Source of the DNA: Smittium mucronatum
Lineage: Eukaryota > Kickxellomycota > Harpellomycetes > Harpellales > Legeriomycetaceae
Direction: 5' to 3'
DNA: 50,515 bases
NCBI GenBank assembly: GCA_001953115.1
Contig: LSSL01000688.1
Location: forward strand, 1-50,515
Positions 1-14,500 of the stretch are shown piece after piece. A program made the position numbers and the translations under genes. The number at the start of each line of letters is the position of its first letter. The stretch's first letter is position 1. The notes below the pieces were generated by a model. That model did no database searches. It had not been told where the DNA came from and worked only from the letters and a program-made list of their open reading frames with translations.

Positions 1-1489
1 ATTCATGCTTAAGCAATAATTAAAATAACTATACTAAAAATCCGGGTGATCCCAACACTAAAATCCTGCTAAAAAATTGCAAAGAATTCCCTTAAAATAC
101 TAAGATAATTTGAAAAAAAAAATTCCCCTCCCCCCCTGCAATTTTTTTATTTTTTTCCCTCCTTACCCTCGTAATTCAAGAACATTATTGTAATTTCCGA
201 AAAAATAATCGATTCTAAGTTTTCCTCGCGTTTAAATGATTACACACATTAAAAAAAGATAATAATAAATTAATAGAGTCAGGGTATCAAATATAAAGTG
301 TTTAAAATTTATTAATTCTGTTTACTTATTATCAATTAAAAGCGTTAAATGTGGAAAAAAATTTACATGCGAATGGTTATATTTTGAAAATTTAGTTTTT
401 TCAAATAAAAATTGAACTGTATAATAATAAATTACTAATATTTTCTTGTGATCTACTTTTAACAAAGATAGCTATATGCAGATGTTCGACCTTACACTGC
501 GTTTTTATAAAATATAAAGAATAATACGATTGAAAAAATTATAATGAAAAATAATGAAATGAATTTTTCAATGAAATTATTTTGAAGTCGAAAAAATCTA
601 TCCTTGTTATATGAATAAAAAAATTGTGGTCTTTTTCAGAAATAATCAGTATTAAAATTTATAATCAAAACGCTTCAATATTTAATGATTGATAAGTTAT
701 CGAAATAATTAAGAAATCAAAAATAAGATATTAACAAGCCTTCTAGAAACGTTTTAACAAAGCTGTGAAGCTTATTAAAAAATAGAGTAGACTGTGAGGA
801 CCCCCAAACAGATATATTATATATAAAACAATTTAAAATAGTTATATTGAAAAGTATTGCTAGAAAATCAATGATGCCAGAAGAAAAAAAAAACGCTTAT
901 AATTATTTTTTTTAAAATGAAAGCTGTAATTAGAAACCGAATTATCAATTATCAATTATCTTATATCAATATTTTTAAAAAAATGGTTTTTAATCGCCTA
1001 TTTATAAAGGAAAGAAGAATAAAATGGATACCGTATACTATATTATTGACTTTTTTTAATCCATTTAAATCATTCAAGAAATTTTGATAGTTGAAACCAA
1101 GTTTTGTATATAAAATTTCATAAAATTATCGGTGGAATGATATTTATTGCTAAAAACAACAAAATTTGAAACGTAAGTATATTTAAATTTATTAAAAAAA
1201 CCAAATATTCAATTTTATTTATTTAAAAATAGTAAATTTTAGAAAATAAATTATGATTTTTTTAAAAATGAAACGAGCTTAAATGTTTCCTTAAAAAAAA
1301 ACAAGCATCTTTCAAAACTAAATATGGATCCTTTTTTTAAAAATTTATAAGCAAAATAAGCTCTATAAGATTATATAATTAATAATAGTATGTCGAATTT
1401 CTTTAAAATAAGCAGAAAACTTAGATTAATAGATTTTTTTAAAGATTATAATAAAATTTTAAAATTATTTTATTTAAAAGGAATATAAG
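1..1489. other. AT-rich non-coding stretch, nothing recognised
   Basis: Dominated by A/T runs with frequent stops in all frames. Near 121-140 there is a C-rich run (CCCC-T-C7) on the + strand. I see no gene, RNA or mobile element here. Confidence 0.6.
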
Positions 1490-3005
1490 TTATTTCATAG
1501 AATTCTGCTTCAGTAATATTTTTGATCCAACTGCACACCAAGACCATGCAAAATTTTTATCTATAAAAAAAGTATAAAAATACAAATAATAGAATATTTT
1601 TCTAAAATAAAAATAGTAAAAAAAATTATTATTTATGAAACGGGATCTTCTTCAAAATATCATAAATAATGAGGAGTTGTTTTTTCGAGGACTATACATC
1701 TAAATTATTAAAAAAGAGCAACGATGGCAGGAATTTATACTCGGTTTTTTATCTAAAATCGAAGAAATCAATTTATAGATGAAAATCCTCTTCAATTTTT
1801 TTATAGCTACCTTTTGTGCCTTATTATTACATCCTAAATTTTAAATTATTACAAGAAGATATTAGCTTTTGGTGCAAATAATTATAGATCCAAATATGAA
1901 GACCGTTATTTTATTTTCACAAGCTTTGATTGAAAAAACAGGACTTTGCGTGTAAATTAGAACTTTTATGATATAGAAAATGTATGGATCCGGAAAGCTA
2001 TTTATATTATCCCGTATTTTCAATAGAGGGAGTAAATATCCTTAGTAATATGATGATGGCTTTTTATGTGAAATATGTATAAAAAACAATTTAAAAAACA
2101 GTATTTAACTTTATAACCACTCCAAATGCGTTTAAATTGTTAAAAAAAATCCAGGATAATATAAGGTATTTGGATTAGGGTTGCGATAAAATCATGATAT
2201 TTAGACTCTTTATTCAAATTTGATGATTTTTTTTAATTTAATGAATTTTTAAAAGTTTCAGCGATTAAAAGACCCAGTGTATCGGCTCTCAATATTCCTC
2301 CCTGTACCGCTATACTAAATTGTTACTTTAAATGTAGCAGATTACACAAAAAATGCTTTAAAAAAAAATGAATGCAATATTTTTCAAAGATTAATAAGCA
2401 GTGCTTTTTTGGCAGATTTTGAGAATTTTTATTAAAACAGAACAAAAGATGAGCGAAGCCAAAATAATTTATAGTAGGATTTTTTTGGCTATGACGAATA
2501 AAATATTAAGAGGGTATTAATCCTGATATCATTCAAGAATAAAAATATTAATTCTCATTTCAAAGAATGTCAGGCGAATATAGAGCATTATGGATTGTGG
2601 AATATATCTTTTGCTTCATTTTTTATAAGGGACTTTTCATCTAAATGTTGATTCTAAAAATTTTAATTCACAAAATTTAGGCTCTTTCAAGATTTATAAA
2701 TCTCTGATTTCTTTTAAATAAAAAAGTATTCCATAAAATATATTGACCCAGTCCAAGCCATCTTAAGCTAATACCAGTAATATTCAAATTAATTGGTTAG
2801 TATAAAACTTGAAATCTATCGAGAGTTTTTTGATTCCAACTGTGGACCAAATCTCATTAGAAAATAACAAATGAATATTTTTTTTCTTATTTTTTTCGGT
2901 TTTCTGATATCAAATTTTCAAATTTATCTAATCTTAATATAAACTGCCCAACTTAATAAATAAATTCGATTTTTTTTAGAAAATCTTTGATAATATCTAA
3001 AAGAA

Positions 3006-3024
3006 CCTTTCTTTCTTTCTTTCT
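3006..3024. repeat. CTTT microsatellite
   Basis: Four to five tandem CTTT units inside the decayed region. Ordinary simple repeat. Confidence 0.8.
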
Positions 3025-4739
3025 CAAAAATTAGTAATGTTGGAGACTTACATTCAGTTGAGGATCTATAGAAATCTTCCTAAGATGTATTCAAATAAAA
3101 TTTAGATATTTATATACACCCTTTTTTAAATTTAATGAAAAAATATTATTGGGTATTTCGCTTAGGAAAAACAATTCTAAAATTGGCCATATATTAAAAT
3201 CTAATAAATCACATTTAAAATTTTATGAAATTTTTTGCAAAAAAGAGTTCTGTGAATTTGGGATGAGATGCTATCCATCAAGAATAAGCTGCAAATGGAA
3301 ATTCTAAAACAAATCAAATGAAACGGGCTCATAAAATAAAGGACAATTATATAATGGAAAATGTAATGTTCCCGAATCAAATAGTAGAATTTTGTCACAT
3401 TTTCTATCCAAGGAGCTTATAATTGACACCACTAACATCAGTATTGTAACTTTTTTATTAGGAAAAAAATTTGAAATTCAATTTAGAAATATCATCGCAC
3501 ATAAGGTTCTTTGAGTAACTAAGAAATATCCACTTTTAGATATCAATGAAGGTTTTAAATATATCCCAGAACATGTTAAAAAAGTGGAGAGGGGGAGGGG
3601 GTAGCTTAGCAGCCTATGATATATTGATTTCTAATATAAAATATATTGAAATTGAAATTTAACGTAACGTAACCACCTTTTTTAGATCTTATATTTAAAG
3701 GGTAAATATTCCTGTACCATTTCAATCAAATGGGGTTTTATTTTTGGATGCTGCACAAATTTCAATATAATTCGCTTTCAAATATTTTTTAACTATGAAA
3801 ATAATTTTAGAATAATTTGGTAAAATATTTATCATTACTCGAAGGATAAACGCTTTTCAGGGCAATTATAACTGGAATTTGTTTTTAGAAAGATTTTTAA
3901 TGAATGGTTAATTGTAAATTACAAAGGTAATAGTTTCTGATAGAGATAAAAAGGTTCTGCCATCTATCACCTGTGTTTTTTGTATGGAGAATTAAGCTTC
4001 CCGTGATTTCTTCAAATAAAAGTTAAATTTTCATGCAAATTTTGTAAAAATATTTCTCAGATACTTGCAACGCCCACTCACAGTTATACTAAAGAGTAAT
4101 TTGAAGGATAATTTTAGTTTTTATAATAAAAAAAATTAAAAGAACAAGATGACAAACGGTTCATAAAAATCTAATCCAAGACGCTGGGAAAGGTGTTGAA
4201 CTAAAAGCCAAAGGCATGATTCTATTTCATCAAATTCAGTTGAGGTCATGTTTTCGGTTTTGAAAATTTTAAGATTACTAAGCCCATTAGATATTATATT
4301 CAAAATTGGTAACTACATGCTAAATAAAAATTATTTTTAAATATTTCTTATCTAACTATTTAGACATTATTTAAACCTATATATTTTCACTATCAAAAGT
4401 GAAAGTCCAAAAAAAAATTACAATTTGAAAAACGGAGAATTTTAGTTAAAAAATGCCGTAGATTCTGTTGACCAAATAAGATAAAAGCTGTATAAGTATT
4501 TTTCATAGGTAAAATAGCAAAAAAAGCAAAATTTTATACAAGAATGGTCACAACAATCAAGATATATTTGATCTCGAAAACTTTTTTTGCCTTTGCAATT
4601 TTTTTCAAAAAAATTTATGCAAATATGTTTATTCTTTTAAAGAATCACGGATTTCGAAAGATCTGCTAAATTTTTTTTCAAAAAATACTATTTTTTAGAA
4701 TATCACAGGTTAATTTACCAAGAATATATATATGTTTAA

Positions 4740-5587
4740 GGTGCTGTTTTAAGTGATCTGATTTCTTCGAATGAAATTATTTTGGAACCAATAATAAAGG
4801 CTAGAAAAGAGAAAGGTGACTCCAAAGAAGATATAATTACAGAAAGTAATGAGAAGTTCGAAAATAAACCAACATGATATCCTCAGTTTTGAACCTGGAA
4901 TTAGCACAGGAAAAAGTACTCCAGAGAAGGATATACAAATGCACTAAATAAAAAAAATTTATAACTCGCAGCTGAAAGAAATAGACATTCAGTTCATCTG
5001 ATTGCTAAAGAAGTATATTTAAAATTTAATCACCAAACAAATTTCTATTTATTCATACAAGCTAACCAAAAATTTATTATTTTGGCACTAATTTTTTTTT
5101 TAAGAAATAGAGACCAATTCTTTGAGACGATAAAGGAAAAAAAAATAAAAAGAGCTGAAGAAATTTCAATTTAAATTTATCATTGAGCAAAAAAATTGGA
5201 AACGCGTTTTCGCTGTTTATACTCAAGGTTAAAAATCATTTTAACGTATTTTTAAATTGGCCCGATCAGGATATCTTCTTCTTTGGTAGTGGTACTTTTT
5301 TTCAGGGAGCCTTTTTTTCTACTGCTAGGGGCCGGTTTAGGATAAACTACTCGTGTAAATCGATGAATATGGAGTAGTGGTATTAAAAACGTATTTAGAA
5401 TTTTTCTGGCACAGAAGAAACAGATTCAGCGCATATGATGATAAATGAGATACATAGTGCGATTAAGTTCGATGGAGAGGTACCTGAGGTGAGAGGTGCG
5501 GAAAAAAATCCCATTTCTTCCAAGGAAGAGTTAATTACGGAGAGAGCTGTGGATAAATATTTTTACATTATTAAAGTCTTTTTTTGA
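4740..5587 (+). repeat. Degenerate ~35-residue protein repeat in broken frames
   Basis: Three stretches read out related peptides. Frame starting 4740 gives ...EIILEPIIKARKEK... followed by SKEDIITES. A frame shifted by +1, starting near 4876, gives DILSFEPGISTGKSTPEKDI. The frame at 5399-5587 gives VPEVRGAEK followed by SSKEELITER. The shared pattern is EP...K...[SP](K)E[DEK][DIL]I. The first two EP codons lie 106 nt apart, one base over a multiple of three, which explains the frame change between units. The third unit follows a canonical TTTAG (5394-5398) that could be a splice acceptor. It is either a relic of a repeat protein or exons of an unrecognised gene. Confidence 0.4.
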
Positions 5588-5590
5588 AAA

Positions 5591-8500
5591 CTAAAATTTT
5601 TAAAAAATTGTAAAGAGGTGAAATGATTGTATTACATTGGATCTAAAATCAAATTAATGTTACGAGAACAAATACTTAGGAACATATAGATGAAAATTGA
5701 AAGAAAAATATCAGAAACTTCATATAGACTGGAAAAATAATCGAAATCTTTGTATTGTGAGTGTGAGGGAAGAAAAGATAATTTATTAATATACAAAAAG
5801 TAAAAAAATTAGAGAAAATTTTGGATAATTTATTCAATCAAAAGATTTATTATATAATCTCTTATTTCTTTATTTAGTTTACAAATAATAGTGTTTCATC
5901 AGTTGGTTAGCATTCGCAATAAAATTGAAATATTACGAAAACAAAAAAAAACTTCATTATTTGAATATTATGGAATTCCGAATAATTTATTTTTGAATAA
6001 TAATGTAATTACTTCTGCTTTATGAAAAATACAAAATTCTTCGGGTTTAAATTTTAAAAGTCGGAATTTCGTGTAAAGAATCTAATTATAAATAATTTGA
6101 AGTAAATTTTTCACAATTATCTTTTTTTAATTTTAATATGTGAAATAATCGCCCATTTCATCAAAAATTAAAAAAAAAATTTTTTTTTGATGGATTCAAT
6201 AATAAATATAAAAATATACATAAATCTTAGTTATTTCTAGATTTAAAAAATCTCAGATCCTTACTTCTAAAAAAGCAAGAATTTTTTTTATAAGCATTAA
6301 AATTAGAGATATAAGCACATTTTCTCAAAAGAAAAAAATAGGTGAAAGCACTGCAAATAAACGGAAAAATCGAATAAAATACACATAATAAAAAAATGAA
6401 AAACTTTGTGGAATTTTTATTTATATAAATATTACAAATTCTGAATTTATTATTAAATCCATCTAATTTCGGATTAAAATTATCATTTTCTTAGCTTTTT
6501 TTGTCTAAATTAAAAAACCGCGTCAGTAGATTTATATTAATTAAATAATAATCATTTTTTATATAAATAAAATAAATTATAGCTTAATATATTTAAGGCA
6601 TTCTAAATTTTGATGTGAATCAGTTTTAGCTTTTAAAATATGAACTTCAAAGTATAAATTATCAGTTGAAAAATCGAAATAGGATAAATAAATAGCAAAA
6701 TATCGCTTTTTTTAAAGACAAAATGTATATTGAGGGGGAAATATTCGACACATACTAATTTATTAGATATGATGTAGTATTATAATTGTATGTAATAAAT
6801 AAAGAGATAATATTTTAGACCCTTCGAAAAAATTATAGATGCATAAAAGCTTAAGGTAAGATTAATATTTAGACTAGCAATAGTTTTTGAGACACAATAA
6901 AACACTCACCCCAGAAAAACGGTTTAGATTTTAAAAAAAGAAATTTCTAAAAAAATATTTTTAAGCTATAAAAAGATTTCGATTTAAGCGAGAGTTTTAG
7001 GTTTTAAAAATGATTAGAATTAATTTTATATTTAGTGATGGTTAAAATATTAGAATGAGGATAGAAATATTCTGATGATAAGGTTGTTGGAATATTAAAA
7101 TTATTCAGATCAAAAAATGTATTTGATAGATGAAAAAAATAAGTTAATTTAAAGAAAAAATATAAAAGATATGTTATATTTTAATATATTCTAAAATATC
7201 ATTAATTTCCTTATTCTATATTTTAAATTAGGTAAGATGATAAAAATATACATGTTTATTTTGAAATCACTTGAATCTATTGAAAAAATGCTATATAAGG
7301 CAAAAGCATACTAATTTTACTAAACCAATACAATATTGGTATTACACATGGCATAATTTCCCCAAGAAATTTTCAAAATTATACTAATTATTCCTTTCAT
7401 ATTTCAAGCTATAAAATCAATTCTTATTTTTTAGAATATTGAAAATATTTATAGTTTAAATTTTATAAAGCTAAAAAGATAGTTTTATTAAATAAAACTA
7501 AAGAGATTAGCTTCATATAATATATATAAGAATAAAGATAAAAGCCATTATTTTTGGTAATGTAAAGTTACAGACTCTTTATCTATTCATTACCATCATA
7601 ATTTCGAAAAATGAGCTAATTCAAAATTTTCAATATCAAAAATTTAAAAGTACAATTATAAATGTAGAATAGATGTAATTTGTTAAATCTAATCTCGAAA
7701 CCAGAGTTTTAGAATGAGCTAGATAATCATCTTTATTAGGTATTCATGATTATTCCAAACGCTTATAACCATAATAATTATAACTACTAAATAGTAAGTA
7801 TTTGAAAATAATACGCTATACCAGGTCTGATTTATTATAAGTAAAGATTTAAAAACATTAAACTTTAATTAAATATAATTAAAAAATTTATAATTCGGCC
7901 CCTAAAAATATTATTTAAAAAAAACAAGCTAAAGATGGATAAAAAAAAATTCCATTGTTAAAGTATAAAATAATCTTTGATTAGCAAAATGTGATTAATG
8001 TAAGGTTATTCGGTAAGACTTGGGTGTGGGAATGATTGTGGGTGAGAGTATCGAGAGGGGATAAAGATTTTAAATGAAGGATATGATAAATCTAATACAA
8101 AGAGAGTGGGGGAGTCTGGAGTAAAAAAGTGAGAGGTGTGGGTAGGGTTAAGACTTTGTTGAATTGAAAGAATGAAGAGAATTTTTTAATATATTTTTTA
8201 GTTCATTTTAACTATTTCTATTAATTTTATTTTAAAATTCGTAAAATGAAATGCTTTTGAAAGATTATTTACATAGTTTGGTTATAAAATTTAATCCATC
8301 ACTAGTATTTAAGCATTTTATTTTATTTTCAGTCCAAAAAATACATATGAAACAAAGGGATAACTTTTTGTATCCAATCTATTATTTGTTCAAAAATTGA
8401 TGTATTTATAGTAAATTCTTTGGAAAAATTTCGCTCTGTGTAACAAAAATATTTTATTTGTTGAGGAAAATTAGTACCTTTTGCTTAATATAGTATTTTT

Positions 8501-11500
8501 TCAATAAATTTAAACTATTTATAAATAAATTAGTATATTTTCAATATTTAATATTTAAATTAAATATACGTGTATTTTTATATTTTATTGATTATTTATT
8601 CTCTTATCCAAAATTGTGTTTATAATAATAGAGATTCAGTTTTTTAAATGTTTGGAGCATAATTTTTTATAATTATTCGAATTCATAAAAAGAGTAATCA
8701 TGTTAAAAAATTCAAAAATTATCAGTTTTTAAAATCGTACAATCAAATCGATAAAACAAAGCCTTAATCAATGAAGTTTTCAGATATTTTATAAATAAAT
8801 AAAATGATAATTCTGTTATTTTCCAAATTAATGGGATTTTTTTAATAAAAATAAAAATCGCTTTCAATTGATTTAAATTTAATATAAAGATTAACTTCAA
8901 TGATTGAAAATTATTTTGGCTGAAATTATGGAATATAATCCGCCTATTAAAGATAGAAAAAAAAACATGAAAACATATATAAAATGAATTATAAAGTTTT
9001 TTGAATTATAAAAAATAAATACTTCTTAATCTATTAAAAAAGAATGATGATTAATATAATAATTAAAATAACTGCTACAAAAAATTTTTGTGAAATAATT
9101 GTTATTTATAATTTAAATTTGTTATGATATTTTATTTCCAAATTATAAAAAAACTCTTTAAAATTTTTAAATATTTATTACAAGATAGAAAAAACTAATG
9201 AAAAAAAAACTAATATTTTTAAAATTAATTTTTGTTTCTAATAAAAGAATAAATTATTTTCGAGTTAGAAAAATACAAGAGATCGTGGTTTTTTATATTG
9301 AATTTTCTAATCAGTCTTTATTAAGGATATATTTTATAGAAATTCATATGATTATTGCTTTTTCGGCTAAAGTCTGAATTAATTTTCCCAAGAAAATTCC
9401 CCATCTTTTTATGTACCAAAACACTCTTAGAGATCAAAAATACGAATGTTATTAGTCATGATATTTTGAATAATATTAAGCAAAACCAGATTTATTCCTT
9501 TTCAATCTACTTATAATGATGTCGCACATATAACTTAAGTCTAAAATTGTGTTCAATTAATAAAAAATTTATTACAAAATTTAATTATTAAAAAATGACA
9601 ATAATGAATATAATATTAATTTTAAAATACGTAATAAGCTAAAAATACTTCCGGTTTGATAGAGTAAATGAATTTTATAATATATATAAATTTTTTGCAT
9701 CTGAAAAAAAACACCAAAGCGTGGCTTTTTTTTCAATTAATTTCTAATCTAAAGTAACTAAAAATAAAAAAAATGCATCTTTAACTGCAAATTTATGGGT
9801 CCAACTGTGATTTTATACATAAAAATAAATATTATCAGAATTAAATCATATTAAGATATTTTTTAATTTCAATTAACTGACTTATCCATTACGAGCGATT
9901 TAAAAACAATTATTATTTTTTTTTAGGTAAATATTATGATATTTGCTAGTTTTATAAATAAACTTTAATTAATAGAAGTCATCCCATTAAATTTTTTAGC
10001 AAAATTATATTTCTTAAAATCAATATTTATTAATTTGTACTTATTTTATTTCAACTTATATTTTTATCCGAAAAGGTTCCCACATTTAATATACATATTT
10101 GAAAAAAAAAATCTAAAAAAAACATCGCGCCAATTTATTAAATATTTCCAAATAATATTATAACTATTTTAAATTTCAAATGTTTCATTTAATGGATTTG
10201 AAAATTTGAACTTCAGGGGGTAAATTTTTATCCCTATATGTTTTATCTACTGTACATTACATCGAAAAACCTCAAATTTATAATTTTTGATAAGTACATG
10301 AACATATCGCTTTACCAATTATAAGTTTATTTCAATTATAAATTTCAATAAAGCCTGTTTTTATATAGAAAAATAATTAAACAGGTATTATATATCTTAA
10401 TATTTACATCTAAGAGGTAAATTTTTTATTAAATTATTTTAATGACGTTTTAATTTGATAATTAATAAGTTACCCGTATAAAAATTCTAAGATAAAAATT
10501 TACTAAGCATAAGAGTTAATATTAAAATTTAAAAATTTCATATTTTTGTGAATCATAAATTAAACTTTTAATGATTTGTGAATTATAAAAAAACTAATAA
10601 ATAATATAAATTTAAAAAAAATCTGAAAAAATATTAATAAAATATGGTATTTTTATAAAAAATACTTTTGATCTTATTTTATGCAAAATAAATTTTGAAA
10701 AATTTAAAGTGTAATAAAATTTAATTGAATTTTTAAATTTTGGAGTATTTTTTTTTATATTACTAATGCTTTTATCACTCACAAGTTGGGTTAAAGTTGA
10801 ATATTCGATCTTTTTTTAATTTTTAAGCAAGTTTTATTATAATTCTATTACATTTTTATAATATCTTAAGTTACTCCCTGAATAGAAAAAAAAAATTGAT
10901 AGTTTTTATAAGTAAAATACTTATCCGATTTTTTCTAATTTATCAATGAGAAATCAAACTTAAAATATAAATGAATTATAAAGATATAAACCTTTAAATA
11001 GGACTATAAAAATAATCGTTAAATATTTGCTCTTGATACAAGTTAGCAAATATCCCAATTTAAATATGGTTTTAAATTTTTTCGATGAGACTTTTTAAAG
11101 TTTTTTTAGTTTTAAATGAATGAATATATATTAGCACAAATTTGAAAAAAAAAAGTTTTTTAAAAGATAAAAAGTTTAAAAAATAGCCCAACCAAAATTA
11201 CAATAAAAAAAATACAAGCTTTTTGAAACTTCCATATCCGAAATTTGGATTCATCAATATAAATGCATTCATTCAACCTTGGCTCAAGAAATATGTTTTC
11301 TTTATTAAAAATAAGGTTATTAAATTTAAATTTCCAAAAATTATTGTAAATTATATCCATAATTATTACCGATTTACTATTTAAACAGACTATATGTTAA
11401 GAAATGTACTAAAAAATAGTATTACCTAATTCTATAGTAATATCGTAGTTTTTAAGAGGATTAAAATAAATAATTAACTTACTGATAATAATATAAAAAT

Positions 11501-14500
11501 CAAAAAATCAAAATTAATGATCTTTCCAAAAAAAATATTTTGTATGAGAAAACTAAATTTTTTAATAAATAAATTGTTCTATTGAGTAATATTGGAACGA
11601 ATTTTTAAACTTGATGAAACGTTGAATAAAATATGCTTCCTAAATCTTTAATCAGAAAATAAATTGATGAATTTGAATTTAGATGGAAGGATAAAGTTAT
11701 GAATATATAAAAATCGAAAACAGATACTTAGCGAAAAATCTGTTTTATTAATAATTTTATAGATGTTTTTTAACCGTTTAATATATATTTAAAATTAAAT
11801 AAAAAAATGGCGAAAAATAAATTCGTAAACTTACAAGTATTTAAATATACTTTTATTTCAGAAAATCACCGATGAAACCCAATTACTGCAAATGATTAGC
11901 AGTCAATATTATTAGAGATTCTTCATAAAACTCCACAATATTTTTTCAAAAATGCCCAATTAAGGCATTTATATGCTATAAGTCTAATATTTTGTTTCAA
12001 TTTTTTTTGAAAATTTTATGATATACATTTTTTAAATAAAAATATTAGCCAATAAACTTCTAATATCAATTAAACTATGTATTTTGAATTTTTAAATTAT
12101 TTAAAAGCCTTAGATAAAGCCAGAAAAAAAATATCCAAGTATTTTTCTCCGAATACAAAATTAATTAATTTATACACATATAGATTTTATAATTTTTTGA
12201 AGCAAACACTAAAAAGTTTATATAAATGGAAATTAAAGATCATTGATGAGTAAAACTGTAATAAATAAAGTATATCAATAAATTTTTCGAAGGTATTTAA
12301 TAAATATCATTGTTCAGTATATCCTGTAAAATCTGTTTTTTTATTATATGCATATTCCGCTTTTAAAGTTTTTATGTTTTATTTTTATGGTTAAATCTTA
12401 ATTTTATTTATTTTTAATTTTTTAATTTCTGTTTTTTTCGAAAAAGATTTTTTAGTGTTTTGAGTTAAAAAGATATTCGCTTAAATAAAAAAATTTATTA
12501 CTTGTTTTAAATTTTTTCAGTTTTGGCGAATCAAAATCGATTAAAATCACAATAAATATTGTGTCGCCTGAATGTTAAATCAAAAATAAAACAACCTTTG
12601 AATTTTCCAATTTAAACATAATCATAATTAAGAATAATATATTTATATTTTATTTTAACACTTAGTTTTCTAAAGGCTAGTTCTTAATATTTTACAATAC
12701 TTTTTTCCGAGAAAAAACAAAATTTTTCTAATAAAAATTCCAAAAATATCGTATATCGGGCTAAATTTAATTTTTATATACTGTTAATAAAATGGTTACA
12801 GATTTATTATATATATCTATAATAGCATAAAGTCGAACGCATTTCTATATTATAATTTTCATGATGTTATATCACCTATTTAAAGGGATCCTGGATTTTT
12901 TTTGCTAGAGGCAGTATAAATTAAATATAATGAACATTCAATTTTTAAATTTTTATAATTTAATCAAAAAAAATTTTTACATGAGCTTGGTAAAAAAAAT
13001 TCTTGAAATAAATTGAACTGTTGCATTTATCAATGAGGGGGGGGGGCGTTATTTTGAACATAATATCGTATTTTCTTAGTTATTTAAGCTATTAAATAGA
13101 CAATAGAGCTTTTTTTAGACATTGGGATATTTTTTTCCACGCCGCTTAACATTTATAAGTTTATCTTTATTTTTTTTAAATTAAAACAAAATTTGGTGAT
13201 ATTAAAAACAACAATAAAAAAAATAAAAAATGTGGAAAATAAAACATATTTATGGAATAAAATTTCAAAATTGTTAAAATAAAAGAGAAAATCTTAAAAT
13301 TTTGTAAATAATACCATACTTTTATGTAAAAATTAGAAAAAAATTCACTTTATAATCGATATATATATTTATATAATATATTTATAAAAGCATTTCGATT
13401 TGGATTCTTTCCGCAACAAACCAAATTAGGATGAGTCAATCTATAATACATCTTAGTAGTGAATATCTAGCAAAGAATATTTTTTGAAGTTTTACATGCT
13501 AATTTTCTTGAGATATGTGGCTATGTTAGATTTTGGATGCAATAAAATATTTTATTCTTGTAATTAAACAATATGATCAATTTTTAATTATAAAAATAGC
13601 TAAATATTGAATGATTTTAATTTGACTACCAGTTCGAAAATAGTGCTATGAATGATTTTAAAATTTTTTGAAGTGATTTAACTTTTTAAACTTTTGAATA
13701 GTAACTCTGGAAAATAATAAAATATAATAAAATAAAAATAAATAGAAGAGGAAATATAAATATTTATACATAAACAATAATACAATAAGATATAATAAAT
13801 TCTATTTTTTTCTAATAAATTATAACTATTAAATTATAAAAATTTAAATAATAAATATCCAGATATAACTCAAAATTTCATCATTTGGAAAAATTTTAAT
13901 TTTTAATAGAAAAATACTTTTGAATAACTATTTATTTGAGAAATCCCCCAAAAAAAAAATTCATTGTGAAAAATTATCATAAATTTAACAAGATTAAAAA
14001 AATATACGTAGTTTCAAAATAATTCATACATTAACATCTATTCTCTTTAGTTCAGATTTATTCACGATAAAAAATGCAACAATAAAATACAATATTTAAG
14101 GGTAATACTGATAATTCATTCAAAAGTATATAAATAGATTTTTTATACAAATTTAAACTTTTTTCAAATTAAATTTCGTATCTTAAGTTCCGATTAATCG
14201 ATTTAAAATAAATATGAAAATGCTAACTCAAATTATCATTATATAAATCATTTTAAAGTTTTGTAAAACCACAGATTGATTATAACATAAAAAGAAATGA
14301 AAATTTTCACAAAAAAAGTCGAAATAATCTATTTTAATAAATTATCTTATTTCCTTTATAGAATATAAAAGTTTATTAATCGAATTAAACTGTGTAAAAT
14401 ATAAAGTTATTCCTTTTAAAAATACAAATTTTGGGAAAATATCAATTTATTCGGGATAAAAATTCAAAAAGATGGAAGATTAAATTGCGGTATAAATTAG

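Larger units (their letters stand above)
1490..5590 (+). pseudogene. Decayed protein-coding region (or unrecognised intron-rich gene)
   Basis: Composition is visibly less AT-extreme than the following 11 kb. Several + strand stretches read as ordinary mixed protein sequence, interrupted by stops and frame changes. Examples are 1634-1702 (MKRDLLQNIINNEELF...), 1972-2178 (69 codons with only two TAA stops, four codons apart), 3335-3514 (59 codons, no ATG), 4740-4877 (45 codons) and 5399-5587 (62 codons). No frame is intact and I cannot name a family with confidence. A phrase near 2555-2600 (HFKECQANIEHYGL) faintly recalls the FHF...GL block of Mutator-type transposases, with an ADFE about 45 codons earlier; this is only a hint. 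The alternative is a real gene with many short introns. Confidence 0.35.

Noticed and set aside
2077..2101. 25-nt mini-intron GTATAA...ACAG that would remove two stops
   Set aside because: Much shorter than the 68-146 nt introns seen here and not a multiple of three, so it would break the frame it was meant to save.
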